29,791 nt of DNA from Curtobacterium sp. MCPF17_052 (lineage in GTDB: Bacteria > Actinomycetota > Actinomycetes > Actinomycetales > Microbacteriaceae): positions 1 to 29,791 of the forward strand of contig NZ_QKSD01000020.1 in assembly GCF_003234085.1 (NCBI RefSeq). The letters run 5' to 3'. Shown piece by piece: positions 23,183 to 29,791 of this stretch (within the stretch, counting starts at the first letter, position 1; every line of letters begins with the position of its first letter). The notes below the pieces were generated by a model. That model ran no database searches. It was not told where the DNA came from and was given only the letters and a program-made list of their open reading frames with translations. The translations under genes and the position numbers were made by a program.

Positions 23183-24730
23183 TCAGACGGCGTGTTCGGG
23201 CCGGGACGTGCCCGGATCAGCGTCCGCGTCGGCGGTCACCGGTGCCGCGTGCGCGCCCTGCCCGGTGCGCACGATCGGGACCGAGTCGCTGGTGGTCCGG
23301 AGCGACTCCTGCCGGAGCTCGAGCTGGGTCACGGCGAGTGCGGCGAGGTCGCGCAGGTTCGCCATGTCGGCCTCGTCCGCTGTTCGGGGTCGGGAGTCCA
23401 GCACGGCGAGCGTGCCCACGGTGACCCCGTCGTGCCGGACCAGGGGGACGCTGACGTAGAAGCGGATGCCGAGCGGTCCCGTGACGAGCGGGCTGTTCCG
23501 CATCTCGGGGTGCGTGGACCCGTCCGGGATCACGACCGGCACCGGGACGGGTGCGAAGCCGTTCCGGAAGGTGATGCTCCGGGCGGACTTGTCGACGCCG
23601 TCGGCGACGTACGACTGCGACCACTCGCGGTCCTCGTCGAGCACCTCGATGAGGGCGATCGGGGCGTCGAACAGTCGCGCGGCCATCTTCGTGGTCCGCT
23701 GCAGCGCTTCCTCCGGCAGGACGTCGAGGGTGGCGGGTCCTGACGCGGCGGTTCCCGACGCTTGCGGCACCGGACGCGAGGCTCCGCCACCGGTGGCCGG
23801 ACCACTCACGGCCGACGAGACGGCTGGTCCGTCGGCGTGCCCGACGTCGGCCGACGTCGGGTCCGCGGGAGGGGCCTCCCCCGCGGTGTCCGTGATGACG
23901 ACGTCCCGGAGGAGCGCGACGAGCTCGGCACCCACCGGTCGGTCGCGGGGGTCCTGCGCGGTCATCGCGGCGAGGGCGTTCTTCCAGTGGTCGGGCAGCG
24001 GCTCCGGCACCACGGGGTCGCGGGACAGGCGGGCGAGCGCGGACTCGACGAGCGAGCCGGGGAACTCCCGCCGCCGGGTGAAGCACTGCAGCAGCACCAG
24101 GCCGAGCGAGTAGACGTCGCTGGCCGGGCCGACGTCCGCGCCCCGGGCTTGTTCGGGGCTGAGGTAGGCGGCCGTGCCGGTCGTGACCCCGTCCGCCGTG
24201 AGTCGTTCGACGCCGGCGGCCAGGGCGATGCCGAAGTCGGTGAGCCGCGCGCGCGCCCGGTCGGACCCGTTGCCGTAGTCGACGAGCAGGATGTTCGAGG
24301 GCTTGATGTCGCGGTGCACGACGCCCTGCGCGTGGATGTAGTCGAGCGCCTCGGCCATGTCGTAGCCGATCTCGGCGATGTGCCGCGAGGCGAGGGGGCC
24401 GAGGGCCAGACGCTCCTCGAGGTCCTGACCGTGCACGAGCGCCATCACGATGAACCGCTGCAGTGCCCCGTGCCGGTCCTCGACGACCCCGGCGTCGAGC
24501 AGGCTGACGAGGTTGTGGTGGTCGAGGGTCGCCAGGACGCCCTGCTCGGCCTCCTGGCGGGCGATGTCGACGATGCCCGGGTGGAAGAGCTTCACGGCGA
24601 CCGGCCGGTCCAGGGACTCGTCCCAGGCATGGTGCACGACGGACATGCCGCCCTGGCCGATGATCTTCTCGAGCCGGTAGCGGCCAGCCAGGAGACCGGG
24701 GCGCTCCTGGGCTTCGTCCGTCGGGGCCAT
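23183..24730 (-). CDS. Soluble Hanks-type Ser/Thr protein kinase fused to a GAF domain
   Basis: The product is 515 aa. Kinase domain (18-275): Gly-rich loop IIGQGGMSVV, K47 in PVAVKLF, HRDIKPSN with D141, TDFG with D165, a Thr-rich activation loop (TADGVTTGTAAYLSPEQ), SDVYSLG and a final Arg in RDRPVGAEL. A Pro/Ala/Ser linker (about 283-340) leads to a GAF domain (about 345-480: LFDAPIALIEVLDEDREWSQSYVADG, PLGIRFYVSVPLV, VGTLAVLDSRP), of the kind found in histidine kinases and cyclases. No TM segment or PASTA domain is present, unlike PknB, so the kinase should sense a cytosolic small molecule or redox signal. ATG 24730 has GAGGA close upstream. Neighbours (trehalose-synthase-like, DUF1206, GH15) suggest osmotic or carbon-store control, as inference. 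Confidence 0.92.
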   Translation of the reverse strand: MAPTDEAQERPGLLAGRYRLEKIIGQGGMSVVHHAWDESLDRPVAVKLFHPGIVDIARQEAEQGVLATLDHHNLVSLLDAGVVEDRHGALQRFIVMALVHGQDLEERLALGPLASRHIAEIGYDMAEALDYIHAQGVVHRDIKPSNILLVDYGNGSDRARARLTDFGIALAAGVERLTADGVTTGTAAYLSPEQARGADVGPASDVYSLGLVLLQCFTRRREFPGSLVESALARLSRDPVVPEPLPDHWKNALAAMTAQDPRDRPVGAELVALLRDVVITDTAGEAPPADPTSADVGHADGPAVSSAVSGPATGGGASRPVPQASGTAASGPATLDVLPEEALQRTTKMAARLFDAPIALIEVLDEDREWSQSYVADGVDKSARSITFRNGFAPVPVPVVIPDGSTHPEMRNSPLVTGPLGIRFYVSVPLVRHDGVTVGTLAVLDSRPRTADEADMANLRDLAALAVTQLELRQESLRTTSDSVPIVRTGQGAHAAPVTADADADPGTSRPEHAV

Positions 24731-24850
24731 GCGTCCTCGTCTTCGGTGGGGGCGTCTCGCGTGGCGTGACGACTCATCGGGCGTGTCGCCGACGCGACGA
24801 TGCATCTTCGCACCGCCGGGACCCCGTGGGCCGCCACCATCCCGTGTGCG

Positions 24851-24907
24851 CGATCAGATCCGCGCGTCGCGAGCAATTCCGCGCGTCGCGATCAGATCCG
24901 CGCGTAC
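24851..24907. repeat. Three 19-bp tandem repeats at the 3' end of the DUF1206 gene
   Basis: Copies lie at 24851-24869, 24870-24888 and 24889-24907, all sharing the core TCCGCGCGT. The last copy encodes the end of the DUF1206 protein including its stop codon; the other two are downstream and repeat that end. The remaining gap to 24731 holds no gene. Confidence 0.8.
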
Positions 24908-25749
24908 CGGGCACGCACGAAGCTGTAGAGCCCGAACGCGGCGAACCCGAGTCCGACCACGACGAGCACCACGGACCCGCCCGGCATCGACCGGAGGGCG
25001 TCGAAGGCCCCGTCGAGACCGCTCGCTTGGTCCGGGTCGCTGCGGAACCCGGCGACGGCGATGAGCACGCCGACGATGACGACCGCGATGCCCTTCGCGA
25101 TGTACCCGAGCGTCGCGAGCACGGCGACGGTCCGGCGGACGGACTCCGGCTGCGGGCGCAGGTTCTTCTTCCACGAGCCGCGGACGCCGATCACGACGAG
25201 TCCGACGCCGATGGCGATCGCGACGGCGGCGACCAGCAGCAGGAGGACGACACCGCCGGGCGTGGCCAGGGCGGTCGCGGCGGCGCTGCGGCTCGAGCCG
25301 GTCGAGCTCTTGCCGGCGCCGAGGGCGTAGCTGGCGGACGAGTACGCGATCGCCCCGTAGACGACGGCCTTGCCGGCGTTCTTCGCCCGGGCGAGCCAGG
25401 CGCGGGCGTCGTCGGTCCGTCCGCCGACGACGGCCTCGACGACCAGCCGGACCGTCAGTGCAGCGGTGCCGATCGCGACGATCCAGAGCAGGAGGACCCC
25501 GCCCGGCACGGAGGCGATCTGCGCGAGGGCACCGGACTGGTCCGTGTCGCCGGACTGCGCCCCCTGGGCACCGGTGCCGGCCGAGGCGTTGCCGATGCCC
25601 AGCAGGACGGCCAGGTACCCGATGAGCAGGTGCACGACCCCCGTCCCGACGAAGCCCGCGCGGGCGGTGGTCTCGAACCAGCGGCTGTCGGCGACACGGC
25701 GCGCCTGTCGTCCGGTCTCTCGGGCTGCGTCCTGGGCTGCGTCGGTCAC
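24892..25749 (-). CDS. DUF1206 membrane protein
   Basis: The 285-aa protein has six hydrophobic segments as three repeated two-TM units (about 30-110, 115-195, 205-285). Each repeat has the R-x-G/A-x-x-G-x-V-x-x-L/I-I-G pattern at its first helix (ARAGFVGTGVVHLLIGYLAV; AKNAGKAVVYGAIAYSSA; ATLGYIAKGIAVVIVGVLIAV) and a PGG turn before the second helix (SVPGG, ATPGG, SMPGG), the hallmark of DUF1206. Function unknown. GTG 25749 gives the basic N terminus (TGRQARRVADSRWFE); no strong ribosome-binding site. It diverges from the GH15 gene at 25847. Confidence 0.9.
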   Translation of the reverse strand: MTDAAQDAARETGRQARRVADSRWFETTARAGFVGTGVVHLLIGYLAVLLGIGNASAGTGAQGAQSGDTDQSGALAQIASVPGGVLLLWIVAIGTAALTVRLVVEAVVGGRTDDARAWLARAKNAGKAVVYGAIAYSSASYALGAGKSSTGSSRSAAATALATPGGVVLLLLVAAVAIAIGVGLVVIGVRGSWKKNLRPQPESVRRTVAVLATLGYIAKGIAVVIVGVLIAVAGFRSDPDQASGLDGAFDALRSMPGGSVVLVVVGLGFAAFGLYSFVRARYARI

Positions 25750-25834
25750 CCCACGAGCTTGCCCGGTCGAGCGGTCCCTGTCCGGCCGCACAGCCGGGGT
25801 ACGTGGCGTCCGCGGCACGTCGAGCCGTTCCGGG

Positions 25835-25846
25835 CACGATGGAGGC
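25835..25846 (+). promoter_or_regulatory. -10 hexamer of the GH15 gene (leaderless)
   Basis: CACGAT (25835-25840) lies 6 nt before ATG 25847. GGAGG at 25841-25845 is only 1 nt from the ATG, too close for ribosome binding, so a leaderless start is more plausible. Confidence 0.5.
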
Positions 25847-27679
25847 ATGACCGAACGGACACGGGACACCCCCGACGCCACCGACAACGAGGAGCGCACC
25901 GACGGGTACGTCCCGCTCCGCTCCTACGGCGCGATCGGTGACGGCCGGACCGTGGCACTGATCGCCCGGGACGGCCGGATCGACTGGCTGCCGATCCCCG
26001 CGATGGACTCGCCACCGGTGTTCGCGAGCATCCTCGACGCCGAGCACGGTGGGCACGTCGCCCTCCGACCGGTCGACGACGACGCCTCGGTCTCCCGGAA
26101 GTACATACCGGGGACGAACGTCCTGCTCTCCACCTGGACGACGTCCTCAGGACAGGCCACCGTGACGGACGCGATGGTGACGGGGGTCGCCGGCCGCCTG
26201 CCGTGGGCCGAGATCGGCCGCTGCGTGCAGGGCGTCGAGGGGTCCGTCGAGATGGAGTGGGCTGTCGTCCCGGGCACGCTGCTGAACACCGCCGAGCCGG
26301 AACGTCTCGACACCGTGAACGGCACCGTCATCGGGATCGACGGCATCACCATCGCGGTCGTCGAGCAGGGCTTCGAACCGGTGCACGACGACGGGCCGCG
26401 GTTTTCGGGACGCTTCCACACGGCCGAGGGGTCGAAGCACATCCTGACGATCGTGGGCACGCATGACGAACCGATCTTCATGCCCGACCCGCAGCGCTCG
26501 ATGGAGGGCATCGACCGCACGATCGAGAACTGGTCGACTTGGTCGACGGAGTTCTCCTACGACGGGCCGTGGTCCGAGGCCGTGCAGCGGAGCGCCCTCG
26601 CCTTGAAGCTGCTCATCTCCTCGCCGACCGGAGCGATCGCGGCGGCGCCGACCACGAGCCTCCCGGAGAACCGCGACGGCGGGAAGAACTGGGACTACCG
26701 GTTCGCCTGGGTCCGGGACCTCGCTTACACGGTCAACGCGCTCACGCGCTTCGGCCTGCGCGAGGAGACGCACGCGGCCGTCTCGTGGGTGATGCGGACC
26801 ATCGCCGAACACGACGAGACGATGCCGATCTTCTACGGCCTGGACGGTTCGAAGAGCGACGCGGTCGAGGAGCGTGACGTCCCGGGGTGGACCGGCATCG
26901 GACCCGTGACCATCGGCAACCGCGCCGGTGACCAGCTGCAGCTCGGCGTCTGGGGCGACGTCTTCGCGATCATGCGCCAGTACGTCAACGCCGGCAACGT
27001 GCTCGACCGGAAGACCGCGTCGGTGCTGCAGGACCTGGCCGACGACGCCTGCCACCGCTGGGTGGAACGGGACTCGGGCATGTGGGAGCTGCAGGACGCG
27101 CAGCACTACGTCACGAGCAAGATCGGCTGCTGGCAGGCGCTCGACGCCGCGGTCGAGCTGCACGACGCCGGCATGATCGACGGCCCGCGGGACAAGTGGG
27201 TCGAGAACCGCGAGCTCATCGAGCAGTGGGTCGGCGAGCACGGATGGGACGAGGAGCTCGGCCACTACGTGATGTACCCGGGCTCGGACGCCCTGGACAC
27301 CTCGATCCTGCTGCACGCGATGTCGACGTTCGACCGTGGGCCCCGGATGGAGTCGACGGTCCGGGCGATCGAGGAGCAGCTGCAGCGCGGCCCACTCGTC
27401 TACCGGTACTCCGGCATCGAGGACGAGGAGTCGCCGTTCGTCGCATGCTCGTTCTGGCTCGCGGCCGCGATGGCCTGCGTCGGCCGCCACGACGACGCAC
27501 GGCACCTGATGGATGAAATGGTCGACCAGGCGAACGAGGTCGGGTTGTTCAGCGAGATGATCAGCGAGGACGGCGACTTCATGGGGAACATCCCGCAGGG
27601 GCTGTCGCACCTGGCGCTCATCCAGGCGGCGCTGACGATCGAGGAGGTCACCTCGGACGAGGCCCCCGCGGAGGACTGA
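25847..27679 (+). CDS. GH15-family glucoamylase/trehalase-type glycoside hydrolase
   Basis: The 610-aa cytoplasmic enzyme has an N-terminal beta-sandwich (about 20-235, YVPLRSYGAIGDGRTVALIARDGRIDWLPIPAMDSPPVF) and an (alpha/alpha)6 barrel (about 240-600). GH15 signatures: SLPENRDGGKNWDYRFAWVRD (271-291), the acid E414 in GMWELQDAQHYVTSKIGCW, and the base region SEMISEDGDFMGNIPQGLSHLAL near the C terminus. Bacterial members of this length act as glucoamylase, glucodextranase or, in actinobacteria, trehalase; sequence alone does not separate these. Trehalase would fit the trehalose-synthase-like gene upstream. Its 3' end is only 3 bp from the convergent antiporter gene. Confidence 0.93.
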   Translation: MTERTRDTPDATDNEERTDGYVPLRSYGAIGDGRTVALIARDGRIDWLPIPAMDSPPVFASILDAEHGGHVALRPVDDDASVSRKYIPGTNVLLSTWTTSSGQATVTDAMVTGVAGRLPWAEIGRCVQGVEGSVEMEWAVVPGTLLNTAEPERLDTVNGTVIGIDGITIAVVEQGFEPVHDDGPRFSGRFHTAEGSKHILTIVGTHDEPIFMPDPQRSMEGIDRTIENWSTWSTEFSYDGPWSEAVQRSALALKLLISSPTGAIAAAPTTSLPENRDGGKNWDYRFAWVRDLAYTVNALTRFGLREETHAAVSWVMRTIAEHDETMPIFYGLDGSKSDAVEERDVPGWTGIGPVTIGNRAGDQLQLGVWGDVFAIMRQYVNAGNVLDRKTASVLQDLADDACHRWVERDSGMWELQDAQHYVTSKIGCWQALDAAVELHDAGMIDGPRDKWVENRELIEQWVGEHGWDEELGHYVMYPGSDALDTSILLHAMSTFDRGPRMESTVRAIEEQLQRGPLVYRYSGIEDEESPFVACSFWLAAAMACVGRHDDARHLMDEMVDQANEVGLFSEMISEDGDFMGNIPQGLSHLALIQAALTIEEVTSDEAPAED

Positions 27680-27682
27680 CCG

Positions 27683-28744
27683 TCACCCCAGGCTGATCGC
27701 GACGAGGCCGGCGACCCCGATCAGGTACAGCACCACGACGACGAACGAGTCGACCCCCATCCCGACGATCCGCCGCTGCGGCCGGAACACGAGCCCCACC
27801 GCGTAGACCAGGGTCAGCAGCGCCGCGAGCGCCGTCAGGTACACGTCGCTCGCGTTCGCCTGCGGCAGCACCGCCTTGCCGGACAGAACGGTGGCCACGA
27901 GGAACAGCACCGGCAGGAAGGCGTTGCCGCCGAAGATGTCGGACACCGCCAGGTTGTCGTCGCCCTGCTTGACGGCCTGGAGGCCCGTGGAGATCTCCGG
28001 CAGGCTCGTCGCGAGGGCCAGGACGGTCGCCCCGAACAGCACACCGGACAGTCCGATCTGATTCGATGCCGCGTCTCCGGCGCGTTCGAGCACGACACCG
28101 GCGACGAGGGTCGCGAGGGCGGACACCGCGAAGACGATCACCGCCTTCCGGGTGCTCATCGGCTTCGTGTCCTGCTTCCGGGTGCGGTGCCCGGCGGCGT
28201 GCGGGCTGGCGTCCGGGGCATGGCCGCTCTCGTGCCACGGCAGCCCCTTGCTCGCGCGCTGCACGAGGAAGAGCCCGATCACCCAGATCACGGCGATGAG
28301 CACGACGTCGGGGGTCAGGCGGGCGACGACCAGGTCCGGCGGGAGTTGGCTGCCCGCGATGACGACGGCGAGGACGGCGACGACGACGACCGCCTCGAGC
28401 ACCAGGGTCAGCGAGGCCGCGCGGTAGGTGATCGGCTTCACGCCCTTCCCGCGCTTGCCGAACGCGTCGAGGACGGCGATGACGACGGTCTGCAGGGCGA
28501 TGCCGCCGAGGATGTTGCCGGCCGCGACCTCGATCGACCCGGACAGCCCGGCGCTGACGGTGATGGCGATCTCGGGCAGGTTCGTCGCGACCGCGAGCAC
28601 GATGAGCCCGCCGAGCGCGCTGCCGAGGTGCAGACGGGAGTCGAGCACGTCGGTCGTCTTGGACAGCTGGATGCCGGCGATCCAGATCACGGCGGCGCCG
28701 GCGACGAAGACGACGACGAGCAACCAGAGGGGCAGGGATTCCAC
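27683..28744 (-). CDS. CaCA-superfamily cation antiporter (Ca2+/H+ or Na+/Ca2+ exchanger)
   Basis: The 353-aa inner-membrane protein has ten to eleven hydrophobic segments in two halves with inverted alpha-repeats: ALGGLIVLAVATNLPEIAITVSAGLSGSIEVAAGNILGG (about 43-81) and GVLFGATVLALATSLPEISTGLQAVKQGDDNLAVSDIFGGN (about 233-273), with the conserved Pro-Glu and Gly-Asn residues that coordinate Ca2+. A hydrophilic loop (about 165-195, with His, Lys and Arg) divides them. It exports Ca2+ using H+ or Na+. GTG 28744 has CATCGT 7 nt upstream; an inverted repeat at 28745-28764 abuts the start codon. It diverges from the DUF1992 gene. Confidence 0.9.
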   Translation of the reverse strand: MESLPLWLLVVVFVAGAAVIWIAGIQLSKTTDVLDSRLHLGSALGGLIVLAVATNLPEIAITVSAGLSGSIEVAAGNILGGIALQTVVIAVLDAFGKRGKGVKPITYRAASLTLVLEAVVVVAVLAVVIAGSQLPPDLVVARLTPDVVLIAVIWVIGLFLVQRASKGLPWHESGHAPDASPHAAGHRTRKQDTKPMSTRKAVIVFAVSALATLVAGVVLERAGDAASNQIGLSGVLFGATVLALATSLPEISTGLQAVKQGDDNLAVSDIFGGNAFLPVLFLVATVLSGKAVLPQANASDVYLTALAALLTLVYAVGLVFRPQRRIVGMGVDSFVVVVLYLIGVAGLVAISLG

Positions 28745-28764
28745 GAGGGTGACGATGCACCCTC
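28745..28764. promoter_or_regulatory. Inverted repeat touching the antiporter start codon
   Basis: GAGGGTG (28745-28751) and CACCCTC (28758-28764) form a perfect 7-bp inverted repeat around 6 nt, directly before GTG 28744. The spacer contains the -10 candidate CATCGT (minus strand). It is an operator candidate; if transcribed, the hairpin would hide the start codon. Confidence 0.5.
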
Positions 28765-28836
28765 ACGGCTGGGTCGTCCTCCGGTCCGCGCCGGCTGGAC
28801 GGCTTCGTCGGGGGTCCAGGGCATCATGGCCCGACG

Positions 28837-29442
28837 ATGAACGACGTCGACGCCCGGATGGACCGCCTGCGGAAGGCCGCGCGGTACCGCTACCAGCAGC
28901 TCGTGGACAGCGAGGTCGAGCGGGGTTCCCTCGACCCGGACGAGGTCCGTGCCGAGCGCGAGGAGCGACAGCTGCTGAAGGCCGCCGACGTCGCCGCGCA
29001 TGCCCGTGCCCGGATCGCCGAGGCCGAGCGCCGCGGGGTGTTCGAGGGCAACCCGTACCACGGCAAGCCGCTGCCGGGCCTCGACGGCCAGCACGACCCG
29101 GACTGGTGGATCAAGTCGAAGATCGAGCGTGAGGACATCCGCGGGATCGCGCCGCCGGCCCTCGCCCTGCGGACCGAGGACGCTGAGCTCGACGACCACC
29201 TGGACGCACTCTCAGTGGAGTCGGACGTCCGGGACGTCCTCGTGGACTTCAACGCGCGGGTGAAGGAGGCGCGTCGGCAACTCCTCGGCGGGCCGCCGGT
29301 GGTCACACCGATGCGCGACGTCGACGCCGAGGTCGCGCGGTGGCGGGACCGACGGGAGGTCCGTGCCGCGGCCGCCGCGTCGGCTGCGGCCGCGCACGCG
29401 GTTGAGACCCGGCCGTCCCGGTGGTGGCGCCGACGCGGGTGA
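28837..29442 (+). CDS. DUF1992 (DnaJ-homologue subfamily C28-like) protein
   Basis: The 201-aa, highly charged, mostly helical protein has the DUF1992 signature around residues 68-92: RGVFEGNPYHGKPLPGL, then HDPDWWIKSKIEREDI, with the conserved EGxPYxGKPLP. The C-terminal third has a helix (VLVDFNARVKEARRQLL), then RPSRWWRRRG after an Ala-rich stretch. No J domain is present despite the family's usual name, which is common for bacterial members. Function unknown. ATG 28837 gives the natural length; no strong Shine-Dalgarno is seen. A hairpin at 29486-29521 closes the gene. Confidence 0.88.
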   Translation: MNDVDARMDRLRKAARYRYQQLVDSEVERGSLDPDEVRAEREERQLLKAADVAAHARARIAEAERRGVFEGNPYHGKPLPGLDGQHDPDWWIKSKIEREDIRGIAPPALALRTEDAELDDHLDALSVESDVRDVLVDFNARVKEARRQLLGGPPVVTPMRDVDAEVARWRDRREVRAAAAASAAAAHAVETRPSRWWRRRG

Positions 29443-29485
29443 GGTGATCCGGGCCTCCCGGCCGTCGCGCCGGGTCCGGGCACGC

Positions 29486-29521
29486 GAGAACGCCGCCTCG
29501 CGGGTGCGGGGCGGCGTTCTC
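29486..29521. terminator. Bidirectional hairpin terminator
   Basis: GAGAACGCCGCC (29486-29497) and GGCGGCGTTCTC (29510-29521) form a perfect 12-bp stem with a 12-nt loop between the convergent DUF1992 gene and the partial gene on the right. Just before it, CGGGCCTCCCGGCCG (29450-29464) is identical to 5592-5606. Confidence 0.85.
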
Positions 29522-29541
29522 GTGGTGTGTCAGATCAGTTG

Positions 29542-29791
29542 TTACTTGATCTGGGCGGTGATGGTGGCGGTGCCGACGAGCAGGCCGCCCGTGACGGCGT
29601 CGGTCTTGAAGGTGTCGTTGAGCAGCTTCGCGGCGTCGGCGGAGACGTGCACGGTGGTGCCGGTCAGGATCGCGTTGTCCCCCTCGAGCTGCAGCGGCTT
29701 GAGCGAGCCGCCGTGGAGGGAGAACAGGTACGCGTTCGGGGCGGCGACCTTGCCGTTGACGAGGACGTCACCGTAGAGCTTCGAGGAGCCG
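29542..29791 (-). CDS. 3' end of a probable exported beta-rich protein (partial)
   Basis: The last 82 residues are visible, ending ...GTATITAQIK with TAA at 29544-29542; the start lies beyond the right edge. The sequence (LYGDVLVNGKVAAPNAYLFSLHGGSLKPLQ, then LTGTTVHVSADAAKLLNDTFKTDAVTGGLLVGTATI) is beta-strand-like, rich in Gly, Thr and Val, without cysteine, and resembles repeats of secreted actinobacterial proteins; a loose likeness to HtaA-type domains was noted but cannot be supported on this fragment. Confidence 0.7.
   Translation of the reverse strand, partial: GSSKLYGDVLVNGKVAAPNAYLFSLHGGSLKPLQLEGDNAILTGTTVHVSADAAKLLNDTFKTDAVTGGLLVGTATITAQIK

Noticed and set aside
21764..23743. 659-codon plus-strand frame over the trehalose-synthase-like gene and kinase
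   Set aside because: It is antisense to two genes with intact catalytic motifs.
24745..24780. Third copy of the GAGACGCCGC element
   Set aside because: Only a GGCGTCTCG fragment is present, without a partner arm or the 19-bp spaced repeat.

Overview
The window is a 29.8-kb stretch of a very GC-rich chromosome with strong G/C preference at third codon positions, many GTG starts and almost no intergenic space. Gene content and style fit an actinobacterium, most likely Microbacteriaceae and possibly Curtobacterium or a near relative; this is inference from protein character, since no rRNA or other marker gene is present. I see no integrase, transposase, tRNA, CRISPR array or phage gene. It reads as ordinary chromosome rich in transporters, stress genes and carbohydrate enzymes, with some unusual repeats and one unusual surface protein.

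Layout. 1-7 kb: a LysR regulator divergent from a DMT/EamA exporter, then an operon of a DUF4166 protein and a TIGR01777-type nucleotide-sugar-epimerase-like protein carrying a polyglutamine tract, a CDF metal exporter, a small exported protein of unknown family, and an MFS exporter. 7-10.5 kb: a second LysR regulator divergent from that MFS exporter, a DHA2-type MFS exporter, and a coupled pair of small membrane proteins (one HdeD/DUF308-like). 10.6-14.6 kb: a large sortase-anchored surface protein (L-type lectin-like domain, two DUF11 repeats, Pro/Gly/Asp repeat linker, LAYTG signal, then an unexpected Cys-rich tail) and a GH13 alpha-glucosidase. 14.7-18.6 kb: a redox/stress block (FMN reductase, MarR regulator, Dps, SDR, FAD-dependent ferredoxin-reductase-like enzyme). 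18.7-25.7 kb, all minus strand: an alpha/beta hydrolase, an SMP-30-type lactonase, a trehalose-synthase-like GH13 enzyme, a soluble Ser/Thr kinase fused to a GAF domain, and a DUF1206 membrane protein. 25.8-29.8 kb: a GH15 glucoamylase/trehalase-type enzyme, a CaCA-type cation/proton antiporter, a DUF1992 protein and the 3' end of a probable exported protein.

Functional themes are efflux under local LysR control, alpha-glucan/trehalose metabolism (two GH13, one GH15, one SMP-30) and peroxide/iron stress (Dps with two oxidoreductases). Two structural themes run across the window. First, at least ten genes carry a TANNNT-like -10 hexamer exactly 6 or 7 nt before the start codon with no usable Shine-Dalgarno, indicating leaderless transcripts; this changes two start choices (1141 and 3918). 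Second, a GAGACGCCGC/GCGGCGTCTC inverted-repeat element with matching internal geometry occurs twice, once inside the 3' end of a coding sequence, where it has become a repetitive protein tail.

No stretch longer than about 180 bp lacks a gene. The larger gaps are 39-154, 5568-5724, 7942-8113, 14620-14746, 15305-15445 and 24731-24891, and each is described below.
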